From NCBI RefSeq assembly GCF_030812415.1, contig NZ_JAUSST010000009.1, positions 171,670 through 235,669 of the forward strand: 64,000 bases of DNA, read 5' to 3'. Positions 25,311-34,289 of the stretch are shown here, one piece after another (the first letter of the stretch is position 1; each line of letters opens with the position of its first letter). The translations under genes were made by a program, and so were the position numbers. The stretch is from Paenibacillus harenae. GTDB lineage: Bacteria; Bacillota; Bacilli; Paenibacillales; Paenibacillaceae. Under the pieces are notes generated by a model. The model was not told the origin of the DNA, made no database searches, and was given only the letters and a program-made list of their open reading frames with translations.

Positions 25311-25988
25311 TCACCTTGCCGGAATGAATTGTTTAACCCAACTGCCGAAGCTTGCCGGATTGCGGCTTTGGACAAGAATAACACCCTCGCCGCGGAATCT
25401 GCACACGAGCGCCTCGCCGCTCGTAATGCTGGAGAACCAACCCTTCGATGCCTTCTCGATGCTGTACTGCATATAGCTCGGCCAGGCGACCAGATGGCCG
25501 TTATCGACAATGACCTCTTCGCCGGGCGCGAGATTAATCGCATGAATAGCGCCGTAGGAGGAGAGGAAGACAGTGCCTCTTCCGCTGATCTCGACGATGA
25601 AGAAACCTTCCCCGGAAAATAAGCCTTTGGCGAGATTTTGCATTTTCGTATTGACCTGAATGCTGTCCGATCCGGCCAGAAAACCGTCCTTTTGTACGTT
25701 GAGCGTATAACTTCCGTCCAGTTCGATGGACTGAATATCGCCCATTGCGGCGGGTGCGAGCAATACTTCTCCGTTACCTCTTGCAGCGGTCATTTCCTGG
25801 AAGAAGAACTTCTCCCCGCTAAGCATCCGTCCGAAGCCTCTCATCAACCCTCCGTCAACCGTGCCTGTCAGATCGATCGTAGGCGACATCGATACCATTG
25901 CGCCGGACTCGGCTTTGACCTTCTCGCCCCGATTAAGTCCTACTCTCAGAAGCGCGAACGCGCCTTGGTACAGCACCTCGTATTTCAT
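25311..25988 (-). CDS. TIGR00266/AIM24 family protein
   Basis: 225 residues from ATG 25988 (GGGAGGA 7 nt upstream). The tandem beta-roll of the family is recognisable from KAESGAMVSMSPTIDL, the DGGLMRGFGRMLSGEKFFFQ segment and the AWPSYMQYSIEKASKGWFSS region near residue 175. Bacterial members have no settled function. Yeast Aim24 helps organise the mitochondrial inner membrane. No signal peptide. Single gene with its own terminator. Confidence 0.9.
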   Translation of the reverse strand: MKYEVLYQGAFALLRVGLNRGEKVKAESGAMVSMSPTIDLTGTVDGGLMRGFGRMLSGEKFFFQEMTAARGNGEVLLAPAAMGDIQSIELDGSYTLNVQKDGFLAGSDSIQVNTKMQNLAKGLFSGEGFFIVEISGRGTVFLSSYGAIHAINLAPGEEVIVDNGHLVAWPSYMQYSIEKASKGWFSSITSGEALVCRFRGEGVILVQSRNPASFGSWVKQFIPAR

Positions 25989-26140
25989 ATGTATTCCTCC
26001 CATCCGTGGACCTGTAATCGTCTTTCACTTAGGTCAAGTATAATCCATTTCTATCTTAGAGTGTACGTTCCATTTCCATTCATGCCAAGCCTTATTGAAA
26101 CATATAGATTAGACAGGCTATTTGTAAGGGACTGGTTGAG

Positions 26141-26734
26141 ATGTTATCGTTGTCCAAAATCGGAGCAATCATCGTCGGAAGCGTGTTAATCGCGATCGGC
26201 ATTAATATCTTCGTTGTGCCCTTGGGCATTCTTGACGGAGGGGTTATCGGCATTGCGCTTATTATTAATTACCTATTTGGCATCAAGATCGGCTTGGTCA
26301 TGCTGCTGTCCAGCATTCCGATCTTTGTGTTGATATGGTTTCACAATCGGGAGCTGCTGTTCATCAGCATTAGCGGTTTGCTGTTATCCAGCTACTTGAT
26401 CGATTTAATGGAGCCTTATCAATATTACTTTAGTTACTACATCGAGTGGACGGCCTTTACGAGAGCTGTTATCGGCGGTTTTATTATCGGGACGGGGATC
26501 GGCATTATGCTGCGTTACCATGTATCCACGGGTGGAACGGATCTGGTCGCGGAATATTTATCGGGGTTCGTTAAAATCAACGTCGGCATCATCGTGCTCA
26601 TTATCGATTTGTTGGTTATAAGCATCGGAGAGTGGGTGCTTCCTGGCGACAGCTTCATGCTGTCTCTTATGACCATTTCGGCAGGCGGAGTAGCGACAAG
26701 TCTCTGCACGTTGAAGCGTTCCGAACATGGTTGA
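26141..26734 (+). CDS. YitT family membrane protein, short form
   Basis: 197 residues, nearly all membrane-spanning (five or six helices). VPLGILDGGVIGIALIINYL and RYHVSTGGTDLVAEYL are the YitT signatures. It lacks the cytoplasmic DUF2179 domain (about 80 residues) at the C-terminus of full-length YitT proteins. I see no frameshifted remnant of that domain downstream, so this is probably a naturally short variant. Transport role unknown. Confidence 0.85.
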   Translation: MLSLSKIGAIIVGSVLIAIGINIFVVPLGILDGGVIGIALIINYLFGIKIGLVMLLSSIPIFVLIWFHNRELLFISISGLLLSSYLIDLMEPYQYYFSYYIEWTAFTRAVIGGFIIGTGIGIMLRYHVSTGGTDLVAEYLSGFVKINVGIIVLIIDLLVISIGEWVLPGDSFMLSLMTISAGGVATSLCTLKRSEHG

Positions 26735-26762
26735 ATGACACGATAGCTTGAATAGAACAAGA

Positions 26763-26792
26763 CCCCAGCCGCGTGAACGCACGCTGCGGGGG
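26763..26792. terminator. Imperfect hairpin between yitT-like and dinB-like genes
   Basis: CCCCAGCCGCGT and ACGCTGCGGGG pair with one bulge and one mismatch. On the minus strand it is followed by TCTTGTTCT. It probably serves both converging genes. Confidence 0.6.
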
Positions 26793-26819
26793 CTTATTCC
26801 GTTGCAAGCATGACAACAG

Positions 26820-27335
26820 CTAGACGGTATACCGCTCTCTAATCATTTTTACATGATGAAGCTCATGGCCGGAAATGATATAAGCGAGCGCATTGACAGT
26901 TATTTCGTTGTTATTCACGATGCCTCGCCTTGCCGGAGCGGTAACCGGCAACGTGCGAAGCAGAGACAACGTCGAGCGGCGAATGCTCGTATAGCGCTCC
27001 ATCAACTCGTCGTTCGATAGGGTGTCGAAGGAAGCGGGTTCTATATAATCGTCTTGTTCGAAGCCCGGCAGCGCTGTAAGGTCGCCTCTGGCAATGCGAA
27101 GCAGTCTGTAGCTCATAATGGCTTCCGTATCGGCGATATGTCCGAGCACTTCCTTCAAGCTCCACTTGCCTTCGGCATAGCGGTATAAGGCCTGCTGCTC
27201 AGTCAGCGAGGCGTAATAATCGACCGTTTCTTGCTGCTGGCGCTCTAGCAGCTCTACAATATTTCCATCGGGTACAATGCTAACGTATTGATTTTGGTAA
27301 GGCGAGTATTCGTCGCTTGCCGGACGCGTGAACAT
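26820..27335 (-). CDS. DinB family protein
   Basis: 171 residues, a four-helix bundle. GKWSLKEVLGHIADTEAIMSYRLLR carries the first metal histidine and GHELHHVKMIRERY the His pair near the C-terminus, so the three-histidine divalent-metal site of DinB/YfiT-like proteins is present. Such proteins include thiol-transferases dependent on bacillithiol (BstA type) and others of unknown role. AAAGGATGG is well spaced before the ATG. Single gene. Confidence 0.88.
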   Translation of the reverse strand: MFTRPASDEYSPYQNQYVSIVPDGNIVELLERQQQETVDYYASLTEQQALYRYAEGKWSLKEVLGHIADTEAIMSYRLLRIARGDLTALPGFEQDDYIEPASFDTLSNDELMERYTSIRRSTLSLLRTLPVTAPARRGIVNNNEITVNALAYIISGHELHHVKMIRERYTV

Positions 27336-27385
27336 GAAGGTACCATCCTTTCGATTAAGGGAATATTAGCAAGTATAATAAATAA

Positions 27386-27410
27386 ACCGCCCTGCTGGAA
27401 GCAGGGCGGT
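27386..27410 (-). terminator. Terminator of the psp genes
   Basis: ACCGCCCTGC and GCAGGGCGGT pair around a 5-base loop; on the minus strand TTTATTTATTAT follows. Confidence 0.88.
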
Positions 27411-27421
27411 CCACTTTTATG

Positions 27422-28105
27422 TTAGCCGACGGATTTTTTCTCGAGCAGACGTTTCAACTCTTCGTCGATGCGAGCATTGCGGATCTCGTTTTGCTGTTCT
27501 ATTGCATGGCCTTGCGTGGACGGCGAGCCGTATGCGCTCTTGGACAGCTCGCGCTGCGCTTCCCATTCCATTACTTTCTGCTCGATCCGATCGAAGCCTC
27601 TAGCAGCTTCGCTGCCCTGCAGCGATTGCGACGACATTGGATGGCCGCTTGCGCCAGTACCGCTTTGTCTGACGCGAGCAATTAGCTCCGTGCGTTTGCT
27701 TTGCAGGCGAGCTTTCTCTTCCTTCAACGACTCGATGCGCCCTGCAAGCTCGGCAGCAGCATCGGTTGCGATCTGCAGCAAACGCGCTTTCTCTTCCACT
27801 TGCTCCATGTAGAGGAGTTTCGCTTCAAGTGCTAATCTAGCATCAGCTTCGCGTTGTTCCGATGCTGCCTGAATTGCTTTGCCCTCGTAATAAGCGGCTT
27901 GCTCATTCAGCTCGGTAAGCTTCGCTTGAAGCATGCGAGCCTGTGCTTGCTGTTGAGGCAATGCACGTTCGGCCTTAGCGACCTCCTCGTCCAAGTCGCG
28001 CAAATAGTGATTCAGCATCATAACCGGATTTTCCATCTTGTCCAACATCTCATTGGCCGCAGCTTTCGTCATGCTAACTACGCGTTTCAAAATTCCCATC
28101 TTCAT
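27422..28105 (-). CDS. pspA: PspA/IM30 family membrane-stress protein
   Basis: 227 residues, almost entirely coiled coil (about 25-145). It begins with the amphipathic helix MGILKRVVSMTKAAANEMLDK and continues ENPVMMLNHYLRDLDEEVAKAE, the PspA hallmark. A linker rich in Gly, Ser and Gln (about 148-165) leads to a C-terminal helix that ends IDEELKRLLEKK. PspA/LiaH-type proteins oligomerise on the cytoplasmic membrane face to seal damage. It lies 27 bp after a PspC gene, forming a small two-gene psp operon without LiaRS-type sensors nearby. Confidence 0.92.
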   Translation of the reverse strand: MKMGILKRVVSMTKAAANEMLDKMENPVMMLNHYLRDLDEEVAKAERALPQQQAQARMLQAKLTELNEQAAYYEGKAIQAASEQREADARLALEAKLLYMEQVEEKARLLQIATDAAAELAGRIESLKEEKARLQSKRTELIARVRQSGTGASGHPMSSQSLQGSEAARGFDRIEQKVMEWEAQRELSKSAYGSPSTQGHAIEQQNEIRNARIDEELKRLLEKKSVG

Positions 28106-28132
28106 CAGCTCTCCTTTTATAGTCTAATAATA

Positions 28133-28345
28133 TTAGTAGTGATCTACGAATCTGAAATCTTGGTTCGCCTTCGGAACAACCAACGTGGCAATTAAGTAGA
28201 TGACGGCCACTGCGCCAAAGCTGAAGAACGATGCGATAACGACTAATAATCTTATTATCGTAGGGTCAATGCCCAGCCATTCGCCCATTCCTCCGCAAAG
28301 TCCCGAAAGCTTGCTGTCCGTTGTCGAACGAAACAGTTTTTTCAT
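28133..28345 (-). CDS. PspC domain protein
   Basis: 70 residues, close to a bare PspC domain: KKLFRSTTDSKLSGLCGGMGEWLGIDPTIIRLLVVIA and then a membrane helix VAVIYLIATLVVP. It shares the operon with the pspA gene. On the minus strand TTACGA and TACAAT, 17 bp apart just upstream (about 28395-28420), may be its promoter. PspC binds and regulates PspA-type proteins at the membrane. Confidence 0.92.
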   Translation of the reverse strand: MKKLFRSTTDSKLSGLCGGMGEWLGIDPTIIRLLVVIASFFSFGAVAVIYLIATLVVPKANQDFRFVDHY

Positions 28346-28502
28346 TGTTAACCATTCCTTTCTGCCTCTCAGCTATACCTTTATTGTAAAGATCGGCAGA
28401 AGCTTTCGTAACAGTCCCCGGTCGGTTTTGGAAGCTGGGCTTAAGGCGGGGAAGGGCTACGACGTCTGACGGGGAGATGGTGCTGCCGGCGGTGGATGTC
28501 AG

Positions 28503-28538
28503 ATAAAAGAAAGGCCCGAGCAGCTTGCTGCCCGGACC
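28503..28538 (-). terminator. Terminator of the siderophore/heme operon
   Basis: GGTCCGGGCAG and CTGCTCGGGCC pair on the minus strand with loop CAAG and one mismatch, followed by TTTCTTTTAT. Confidence 0.9.
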
Positions 28539-28559
28539 CGATCGTATGGACACTCATGC

Positions 28560-28907
28560 CTATTCGCTCAGAAAGGTGCGAACTTGGCCGTTTGCCTTGA
28601 CTGCCTTGACGTTATAAAAGTTAACGGTCGTGCTGATGACGAATTCCGGCGCCGACTGCTGCTCTCCGCGCTTCTGGCGATGCCCAGCGATATGCTCCGG
28701 GCTCTTCTCCCAGTTCTTCCAGGCTTCTTCGGATTCCCAGCGGATCGTAACGATAACCTCCTCTTGCTCTTTCTTCTTCTTATTGACCATAACGCTTATA
28801 TCGATTAAACCCTCGCGGCCGTCCAAGGCGCTAGGTCCGCTGAAACGCTCGACTACTTTATCCGCATTGCCGGGCTCGACCAAGATCGTTCTCGTTTGGT
28901 TTAACAT
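28560..28907 (-). CDS. IsdG/HmoA-like heme-degrading monooxygenase
   Basis: 115 residues with the ferredoxin-like ABM fold. It opens NQTRTILVEPGNADKVVERF, and TIRWESEEAWKNWEKSPEH has the Trp and neighbouring polar residues of IsdG/HmoA proteins. His and Asn placement (Asn3, His around 77) fits heme-degrading members. It begins three bases after the siderophore-binding lipoprotein gene, so it is the last gene of an iron-uptake operon. It would free iron from heme in the cytoplasm. Some ABM proteins act on other substrates; the operon makes heme the best guess. Confidence 0.82.
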   Translation of the reverse strand: MLNQTRTILVEPGNADKVVERFSGPSALDGREGLIDISVMVNKKKKEQEEVIVTIRWESEEAWKNWEKSPEHIAGHRQKRGEQQSAPEFVISTTVNFYNVKAVKANGQVRTFLSE

Positions 28908-28910
28908 CGA

Positions 28911-29915
28911 CTATTCAACCGCCTTTGCTGCTTCATTAATCATTTCCGTACCAGAGATCAAGCCTCCGCCGGACAAGTACCAATAGCCAGGATCGAGATA
29001 GAAGATTTTATTGTTTTTGAAAGCGTTCGTTTGTTTGATAAGATCGTTCTCGATGACTTGTTTTGCGGGTTGTGCCCCTTCGCCGCCCGCAACGGCATCT
29101 CGGTCGACAACGAACAGGATGTCGGGGTTTTTCTCCAGTACATATTCATTGGATACGCTTTGTCCGTGCGTATCGGATTCAATCGCTGCATCGGCCGGTA
29201 CGAAGCCGAACACGTCATGAATGACGCCGAAGCGGGAACCGGGTCCGAATGCGGACATTTTGCCGCCTGTCGTCAGAAGGATTAGCGTTTTGCCGGCATT
29301 AGCCGCTTTCGCGTTAAGGTCGGCGCTTGCAGCCTGAATGGCTGCAAGTTCTTTCGCTGCCTCCGTGTCTTCGCCGAACGCTTGGCCAATTATCGTTAGG
29401 TTGGCAGCGAACGATTGCTCATAATTGGCGTAGTCGACCGACATAAGGATCGTCGGAGCGATCTTGTTCAATTCTCCGTAAGCTTCCGACGTTCTGCCTC
29501 CGATGAAGATAACGTCCGGCTTCAATGCGTTCAGCTTCTCGAAGTCGGGCTCGAACAAGGTTCCGGCATTTTCATATTTGCCGTCCTTGTATTTCGCGAG
29601 GTATTCGGGAAGGCTTTCTTGCGGTACTGCTGCTACTTCAATGCCAAGCTTATCAAGCGTATCGAGTACACCATAATCAAAGACGACGACTTTAGCTGGA
29701 TTGGTCTTCACCGTTGCCGTACCTAGCTCATGCTTAATCGTCATTTCGGCAGGTGCGCTTGGCGCTTCCGTTGGCGCAACGGTTGGCGCGTTCGTTGCAG
29801 CCTCCGCCTGTGCGGTCGTTGCACCGCCGCTTTTGTTTGCATTGCTGGCGCCGCACGCCGATAGGACGGATGCAAGCATGACAGTTAGAATGATGAGTAC
29901 GAATGACTTCTTCAT
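28911..29915 (-). CDS. Siderophore ABC transporter substrate-binding lipoprotein (YclQ/FatB type)
   Basis: 334 residues from ATG 29915 (AGAGGAG 11 nt upstream). The signal peptide ends in the lipobox LSAC (about residues 17-20). An Ala/Thr/Pro-rich linker leads to a class III binding protein: VVVFDYGVLDTLDKLGIEV, LKPDVIFIGGRTSE, FGPGSRFGVIHDVFGFVP and NKIFYLDPGYWYLSGGG. These match YclQ, the petrobactin-binding protein of B. subtilis, and FatB. It sits outside the membrane, delivering ferric siderophore to the two permeases encoded upstream. Ligand identity is inferred only from the family and gene order. Confidence 0.92.
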   Translation of the reverse strand: MKKSFVLIILTVMLASVLSACGASNANKSGGATTAQAEAATNAPTVAPTEAPSAPAEMTIKHELGTATVKTNPAKVVVFDYGVLDTLDKLGIEVAAVPQESLPEYLAKYKDGKYENAGTLFEPDFEKLNALKPDVIFIGGRTSEAYGELNKIAPTILMSVDYANYEQSFAANLTIIGQAFGEDTEAAKELAAIQAASADLNAKAANAGKTLILLTTGGKMSAFGPGSRFGVIHDVFGFVPADAAIESDTHGQSVSNEYVLEKNPDILFVVDRDAVAGGEGAQPAKQVIENDLIKQTNAFKNNKIFYLDPGYWYLSGGGLISGTEMINEAAKAVE

Positions 29916-29984
29916 TTCTGAATACACTCCTCTTTGCTTCATTTGGTATATAGTCATCCAGGAACCGCGGATTCCCGTTACAAC

Positions 29985-30743
29985 TCAAGAGAAATAAACG
30001 CATATTTTGTTGCCGTCAATAAGATGAATCGGAATATCCATATCGTAGACGCCCTTCAGAACCGCCGAATCGATCATTTCGTTAGTTGGCCCTTCACGGA
30101 CGATACGCCCTTCCTTCATGGCGACGATCGCATCGGAATAACAGGAGGCGAAGTTGATGTCATGCAGGACGAGCACGACCGTGCGTCCGAGTTCATCCGT
30201 TAACCGCCGAAGCACCTTCATGATTTGAACGGAATGCTTCATATCGAGATTGTTAAGCGGCTCGTCAAGGAGGATGTACTCCGTATTCTGGGCGAGTACC
30301 ATGGCGATGAACGCACGCTGTCGCTGCCCGCCGCTTAGCTTGTCGAGATATTGATTGCGAAGCGGTTCAAGCTCCATGTATTGGATCGCTTCTTCGACCT
30401 GCTGTTTGTCCTCGCTTGTCAATCTGCCCCGAGAATGGGGGAAGCGGCCGAATTCAACGAGCTGTTGAATGGTCAGCCGAACGTTAATGTCGTTCGTCTG
30501 CTTCAAGATCGATACGGTTCGCGCAAGCCGCTCGCTGTCGGTTTGCACGACATTAAGGCCGTCGATGCTCACCTCGCCGGCATCCATAGGAAGCAGCCGG
30601 CTCATGATGGAGAGCAGCGTGCTCTTGCCCGCGCCGTTAGGTCCGATAAGCGAAGTGATGCGCCCTTTGGCGATACGCACATGGATGTCGTGAATGCCTT
30701 GTCCTGCGCCGTATCGTTTGGTTACGTTGCGCACGTCAATCAT
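29985..30743 (-). CDS. Siderophore ABC transporter ATP-binding protein (YclP type)
   Basis: 252 residues: GPNGAGKSTLL (Walker A), LSGGQRQRAFIAMVLAQ (signature), YILLDEPLNNLD (Walker B) and the histidine of VLVLHDINFA. The length and the motif sequence fit FepC/YclP. Its start overlaps the second permease gene by four bases. It energises ferric-siderophore import. Confidence 0.94.
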   Translation of the reverse strand: MIDVRNVTKRYGAGQGIHDIHVRIAKGRITSLIGPNGAGKSTLLSIMSRLLPMDAGEVSIDGLNVVQTDSERLARTVSILKQTNDINVRLTIQQLVEFGRFPHSRGRLTSEDKQQVEEAIQYMELEPLRNQYLDKLSGGQRQRAFIAMVLAQNTEYILLDEPLNNLDMKHSVQIMKVLRRLTDELGRTVVLVLHDINFASCYSDAIVAMKEGRIVREGPTNEMIDSAVLKGVYDMDIPIHLIDGNKICVYFS

Positions 30744-31687
30744 GTTTTGTCCTCCTTCAGCATCAAAATAAGAAAGTACCCGCCACCGATGAAGTTAAGA
30801 ATAACGCTTAGCGAGGTGGAGAAGGTGAATATCCGCTCAACGACGAGCTGTCCTCCAATTAGGGACGCTACGCTTATGAGGATCGCTGCCGGTAAGACAG
30901 TGCTGTGACGGTATGTGCCGACTACCCGGTAAGCGACGTTCGCGACGAGCAATCCAAGGAATGTAATAGGGCCGACAAGCGCCGTCGATGTGGCTACGAG
31001 CACGGCAACGCATATGAGCATCCTGCGAACGGTTCGGTCATACGGTACGCCAAGATTTACGGCATGCTCCCTACCCAGCGCAATCACGTCCAAATATTTG
31101 AACTCGCGATAGAATACCGATACTGCCGCAATCGATATTAATGCTGCCATAAGCAAAATATCGGAGTTCACGTTATTGAAGCTCGCGAACATTTTGTCCT
31201 GCACGAGCAGGAAGTCGTTCGGATCGAGCAGCATTTGCAAAAACGACGATATGCTCGAGAAGAACGTTCCGCAAACGATGCCGACGAGCAGCAGGAAGTA
31301 CAAGTACCTGCCTTGTATTCGGAATAGCATCCGGAACAGCAGTCCGGAGAAAGCAACCATGAGAATAACAGACAACGCGAATTGTTCATGCTTGCCGATC
31401 GCCGTAAAGGCCGATGAGCCGAATACGAATATAATGACGGTATGCAGCAGCAGGTAGAGCGAGTCGAGTCCAATGAGGCTAGGCGTCAGAATCTTGTTGT
31501 TCGTCAACGTCTGGAACACGACGGTCGAATAAGCGATCGCTGCGCCCGTCAACGCGATAGCGCCGATCTTGCGCGCTCTGCGCGGCAGGACGTAATCCCA
31601 ATCCCCTGAGGCGTCGATCGTTAGAAATACGGCTGTTAGGCCAAGTGCGAGCGCGGCGAGCAGCAGCAGCTTCCAATGGTCACGCAT
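30740..31687 (-). CDS. Siderophore ABC transporter permease (YclO type)
   Basis: 315 residues of FecCD family with about eight to ten helices. ALGREHAVNLGVPYDRTVRRMLICVAVLVA and VGPITFLGLLVANVAYRVVG carry the cytoplasmic coupling helix and the conserved GPI-F-GL motif. The gene overlaps both neighbours (8 bases upstream, 4 downstream). Partner of the permease encoded immediately upstream. Confidence 0.94.
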   Translation of the reverse strand: MRDHWKLLLLAALALGLTAVFLTIDASGDWDYVLPRRARKIGAIALTGAAIAYSTVVFQTLTNNKILTPSLIGLDSLYLLLHTVIIFVFGSSAFTAIGKHEQFALSVILMVAFSGLLFRMLFRIQGRYLYFLLLVGIVCGTFFSSISSFLQMLLDPNDFLLVQDKMFASFNNVNSDILLMAALISIAAVSVFYREFKYLDVIALGREHAVNLGVPYDRTVRRMLICVAVLVATSTALVGPITFLGLLVANVAYRVVGTYRHSTVLPAAILISVASLIGGQLVVERIFTFSTSLSVILNFIGGGYFLILMLKEDKT

Positions 31688-32630
31688 ATGATGGTCTCCT
31701 TAGCAGCAAATACAGGAAGATCGCGCTTCCGAGCACGCCTACCGTTAATCCGATCGGTATTTCGTACGGGAAGATAGCAATGCGTCCGATAATATCGCAG
31801 CCGAGCACGAATACGGCGCCGAGCAAGGCGGTATGCGGCAGGCTGCTCTTCAGGTCGTCGCCGCGGTAGAGCGAGACAAGGTTCGTGATTATCAGCCCAA
31901 GGAAAGGCAACGAGCCGATCGTAAGCAGCACAACCGAGGATACGAGCGCCACGATGACGAGTCCGATGCTCACGACTCTGCGGTAATGCAGGCCGAGATT
32001 TGTTGCGAAATGTTCTCCCATGCCGGCAATCGTGAACCGATTGGCGAATAGATAAGCAATCGCGATGACAGGCACGCTCAAATATAACGTTTCGTAGCGT
32101 CCTTTCAGCACGACGGAAAAGTCGCCGTTCAGCCAGCTGTTAATGCTGTTCAGCAGATCGTACTTTAGCGCCAGGAACGTTGTGACCGCACCGATGACGC
32201 TGCCGAACATAAGGCCGATAAGCGCGATTAGAATCGGTTCGCGGTATTGGATACGATCCAATATTCGCATGAATGCATATGTACCGATCAGCGCGAACAC
32301 GAATGCAATGGCAATTTTCATGAGCGGCGGGGCGTTCGGCACGAGCAGAATGGATAATAACGCGCCAAGGCTGGCAGCATCGGTCGTGCCGGCAGTCGAA
32401 GGAGAGACGAATTTGTTGCGCGCGAGCTGCTGCATGAGCAGGCCGGCTACGCTCATGCCGATACCCGCAAGCCATATGCTCACTAAGCGGGGAATACGGC
32501 TGACAAGCATCACTTGCATCTGCTGCTCGGTCATCGAGAAGAGATCCCAGGGGCGCAAGTCGGTTACGCCTACAAATAAGGAGACGATCGACAGCGCCAG
32601 GAAGGCAATCCATAAGTAGGCGAGTTTCAT
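31680..32630 (-). CDS. Siderophore ABC transporter permease (YclN type)
   Basis: 316 residues of FecCD family, first gene of the operon permease-permease-ATPase-binding protein, the order of yclNOPQ in B. subtilis. ISMSVAGLLMQQLARNKFVSPSTAGTTDAASLG is the family opening (here as GMSVAG), and IGSLPFLGLIITNLVSLYRG the coupling region. A Fur box lies 29-43 bp upstream of its start. Confidence 0.94.
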   Translation of the reverse strand: MKLAYLWIAFLALSIVSLFVGVTDLRPWDLFSMTEQQMQVMLVSRIPRLVSIWLAGIGMSVAGLLMQQLARNKFVSPSTAGTTDAASLGALLSILLVPNAPPLMKIAIAFVFALIGTYAFMRILDRIQYREPILIALIGLMFGSVIGAVTTFLALKYDLLNSINSWLNGDFSVVLKGRYETLYLSVPVIAIAYLFANRFTIAGMGEHFATNLGLHYRRVVSIGLVIVALVSSVVLLTIGSLPFLGLIITNLVSLYRGDDLKSSLPHTALLGAVFVLGCDIIGRIAIFPYEIPIGLTVGVLGSAIFLYLLLRRPSYA

Positions 32631-32658
32631 TGGCGCTTCTTCGCTCCTTCTTCTTAAA

Positions 32659-32673
32659 TGATAATGATAATCA
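32659..32673 (-). promoter_or_regulatory. Fur box upstream of the siderophore importer operon
   Basis: TGATTATCATTATCA on the minus strand matches the 7-1-7 Fur consensus TGATAATnATTATCA with a single mismatch. It lies between the Btr-type regulator gene and the importer and predicts iron-dependent repression of the importer and heme monooxygenase. Confidence 0.85.
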
Positions 32674-32704
32674 AAACCACCGATAGTTCCCTATGTTACA
32701 CGAA

Positions 32705-32738
32705 TAAAAAAGAAACCGGAATGGACATTCCGATTTCT
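32705..32738 (-). terminator. Terminator of the Btr-type regulator gene
   Basis: AGAAATCGGAATG and CATTCCGGTTTCT on the minus strand pair with two mismatches around a 2-base centre; TTTTTTATT follows. It separates the regulator from the Fur-controlled operon. Confidence 0.88.
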
Positions 32739-32750
32739 AAATGGATTTTT

Positions 32751-34289
32751 CTATTTGTTGTTGTTTGGGGTGGCTTGCAGCAGGGCTACGATCTGGTCGA
32801 CAAGCTGCTCATGCATGGCTGCGTTGTACAGAAAGGGTCCTTGGAGCCGGATGGACAACGCCTGCGATTCGAAGGCATGGAGCTGTCTCCATTCGTTCTC
32901 TAATGAGGCGATGTCGGTATCGGACGCCGCATATTCGATCAGAAGCAGCGCATGGGCGCAGCCGAGCTCCGCCGCCTCCCGCAAGCTCGCGATTTCGTGA
33001 AAGCCGAGTCCATCGACGGCCGGAGGAGAACCGAATCTCAGCTCCTCGTACAGGAGGTCGGTGAATTTGCGCCGTTCGTTGCCGTAGATCCACATCGCGT
33101 CCTTCCGAATGCCGATCAGCACGAACGGCGTATCCGGGTATTGGGCGGCGACATGCTTACGGGCGTTATCGGTCTTGCGTCCGAACTCTGTCAGCCACCG
33201 TTCGGCTACGCTCTTTATCCCAAGAAGCCGACCGAATTCGAGCAGTCTTTTCTTCCAAGAGTAAGAGCGCCATTGATATGCGGTTAACGGGGCGATAACA
33301 TTTAGCTCGTCATGGAGCTCCTCCGGAATGGGGCCGGAAATGATCCGATCCGGCTTGGCCTGCCGTATCGCTTCTATGCAGTTCTCTCTAATGCCAGGGT
33401 TCATATGCCAATCCCGCGGCGTCGTGACCCGAGGCGTTATTCCGAGCACCTGTAGGTCGCCGGTGAAGATGGGGCTAAGATTGGCGATGGATACCTGCGC
33501 TCTCGCTGCGTAATCGGTAGGCGTGAGCCCCATCTGCTTCTTGAACAGCCGGCTGAAATAATATTCGTCGAGATAACCGACGGAATGAGCAGCCTCGGAA
33601 ACGGAGACAGAAGGATCTGCCAGCAAACGGAGCGAGGCGTTAAGGCGCGTGGAAATGACGTATTTCAGCGGGCTTAGGCCGGTCCGTTCCCGGAATGCTT
33701 TGTAGAATTGGCTCGCGCCTACGCCGGAGCTGCGCGCCAGATGCTCCATATCAAGCGCGGAATCGTAGCTGCCGTGTATCGTTCGCTTCGTCTTCTCGAT
33801 GTAGGCGTTCAATTCGGCTTCGCTTGCGACGTGCTTGTCCGGCGTCCCCTTCGCATACTCTGCGGCAATGGCGTAGAGCCGAGCTTGCAACTGCCAATGC
33901 TCGGACAAGCCGGCATTCTGTTCGTCTGCAGTGAAGGCGTGAAGCCAGTTCTTCATCTGCGGAAAGCGGAATGAATGAGGCGCGTTTCGATCATCGATCG
34001 CTGCAAGGCGTCCCTGGCTATCTTGGCACGCGAACTCGATCAATACAATTCTCGCCTTGGAGGAAGTATAGCTGCGCAGCAAGGGCTGACGATCGGGTCT
34101 CATATAAAATAAGTCTCCGGCGAATACGTGCATATCCTGAGAAAGGCCGTCTTCCGACCAGACAATATCGCAGTCGGGACTTACGCCGAACCGATAATAT
34201 TCCGTCGGCGGTAACGGACAACTCTCGCCGATGTCTAGTTTTATCGTAATGGTACGCATATATTGCAAATAAAGTTTTTCGTCGTTCAT
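32751..34289 (-). CDS. AraC family regulator fused to a siderophore-binding domain (Btr type)
   Basis: 512 residues from ATG 34289. TATAAT on the minus strand at 34373-34378 would start transcription near 34366, which excludes the longer open frame from 34370; AGGGGAT lies 12 bases before ATG 34289. N-terminal cupin-like part, two AraC helix-turn-helix motifs (LARSSGVGASQFYKAFRERTG and AAHSVGYLDEYYFSRLFKKQMG, about 190-275). A C-terminal class III substrate-binding domain (about 280-510) follows, with DLQVLGITPRVTTPRDW. B. subtilis Btr has this architecture: it binds ferri-bacillibactin and activates its uptake operon. Here the target is probably the downstream importer. The siderophore is unknown. 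Confidence 0.9.
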   Translation of the reverse strand: MNDEKLYLQYMRTITIKLDIGESCPLPPTEYYRFGVSPDCDIVWSEDGLSQDMHVFAGDLFYMRPDRQPLLRSYTSSKARIVLIEFACQDSQGRLAAIDDRNAPHSFRFPQMKNWLHAFTADEQNAGLSEHWQLQARLYAIAAEYAKGTPDKHVASEAELNAYIEKTKRTIHGSYDSALDMEHLARSSGVGASQFYKAFRERTGLSPLKYVISTRLNASLRLLADPSVSVSEAAHSVGYLDEYYFSRLFKKQMGLTPTDYAARAQVSIANLSPIFTGDLQVLGITPRVTTPRDWHMNPGIRENCIEAIRQAKPDRIISGPIPEELHDELNVIAPLTAYQWRSYSWKKRLLEFGRLLGIKSVAERWLTEFGRKTDNARKHVAAQYPDTPFVLIGIRKDAMWIYGNERRKFTDLLYEELRFGSPPAVDGLGFHEIASLREAAELGCAHALLLIEYAASDTDIASLENEWRQLHAFESQALSIRLQGPFLYNAAMHEQLVDQIVALLQATPNNNK

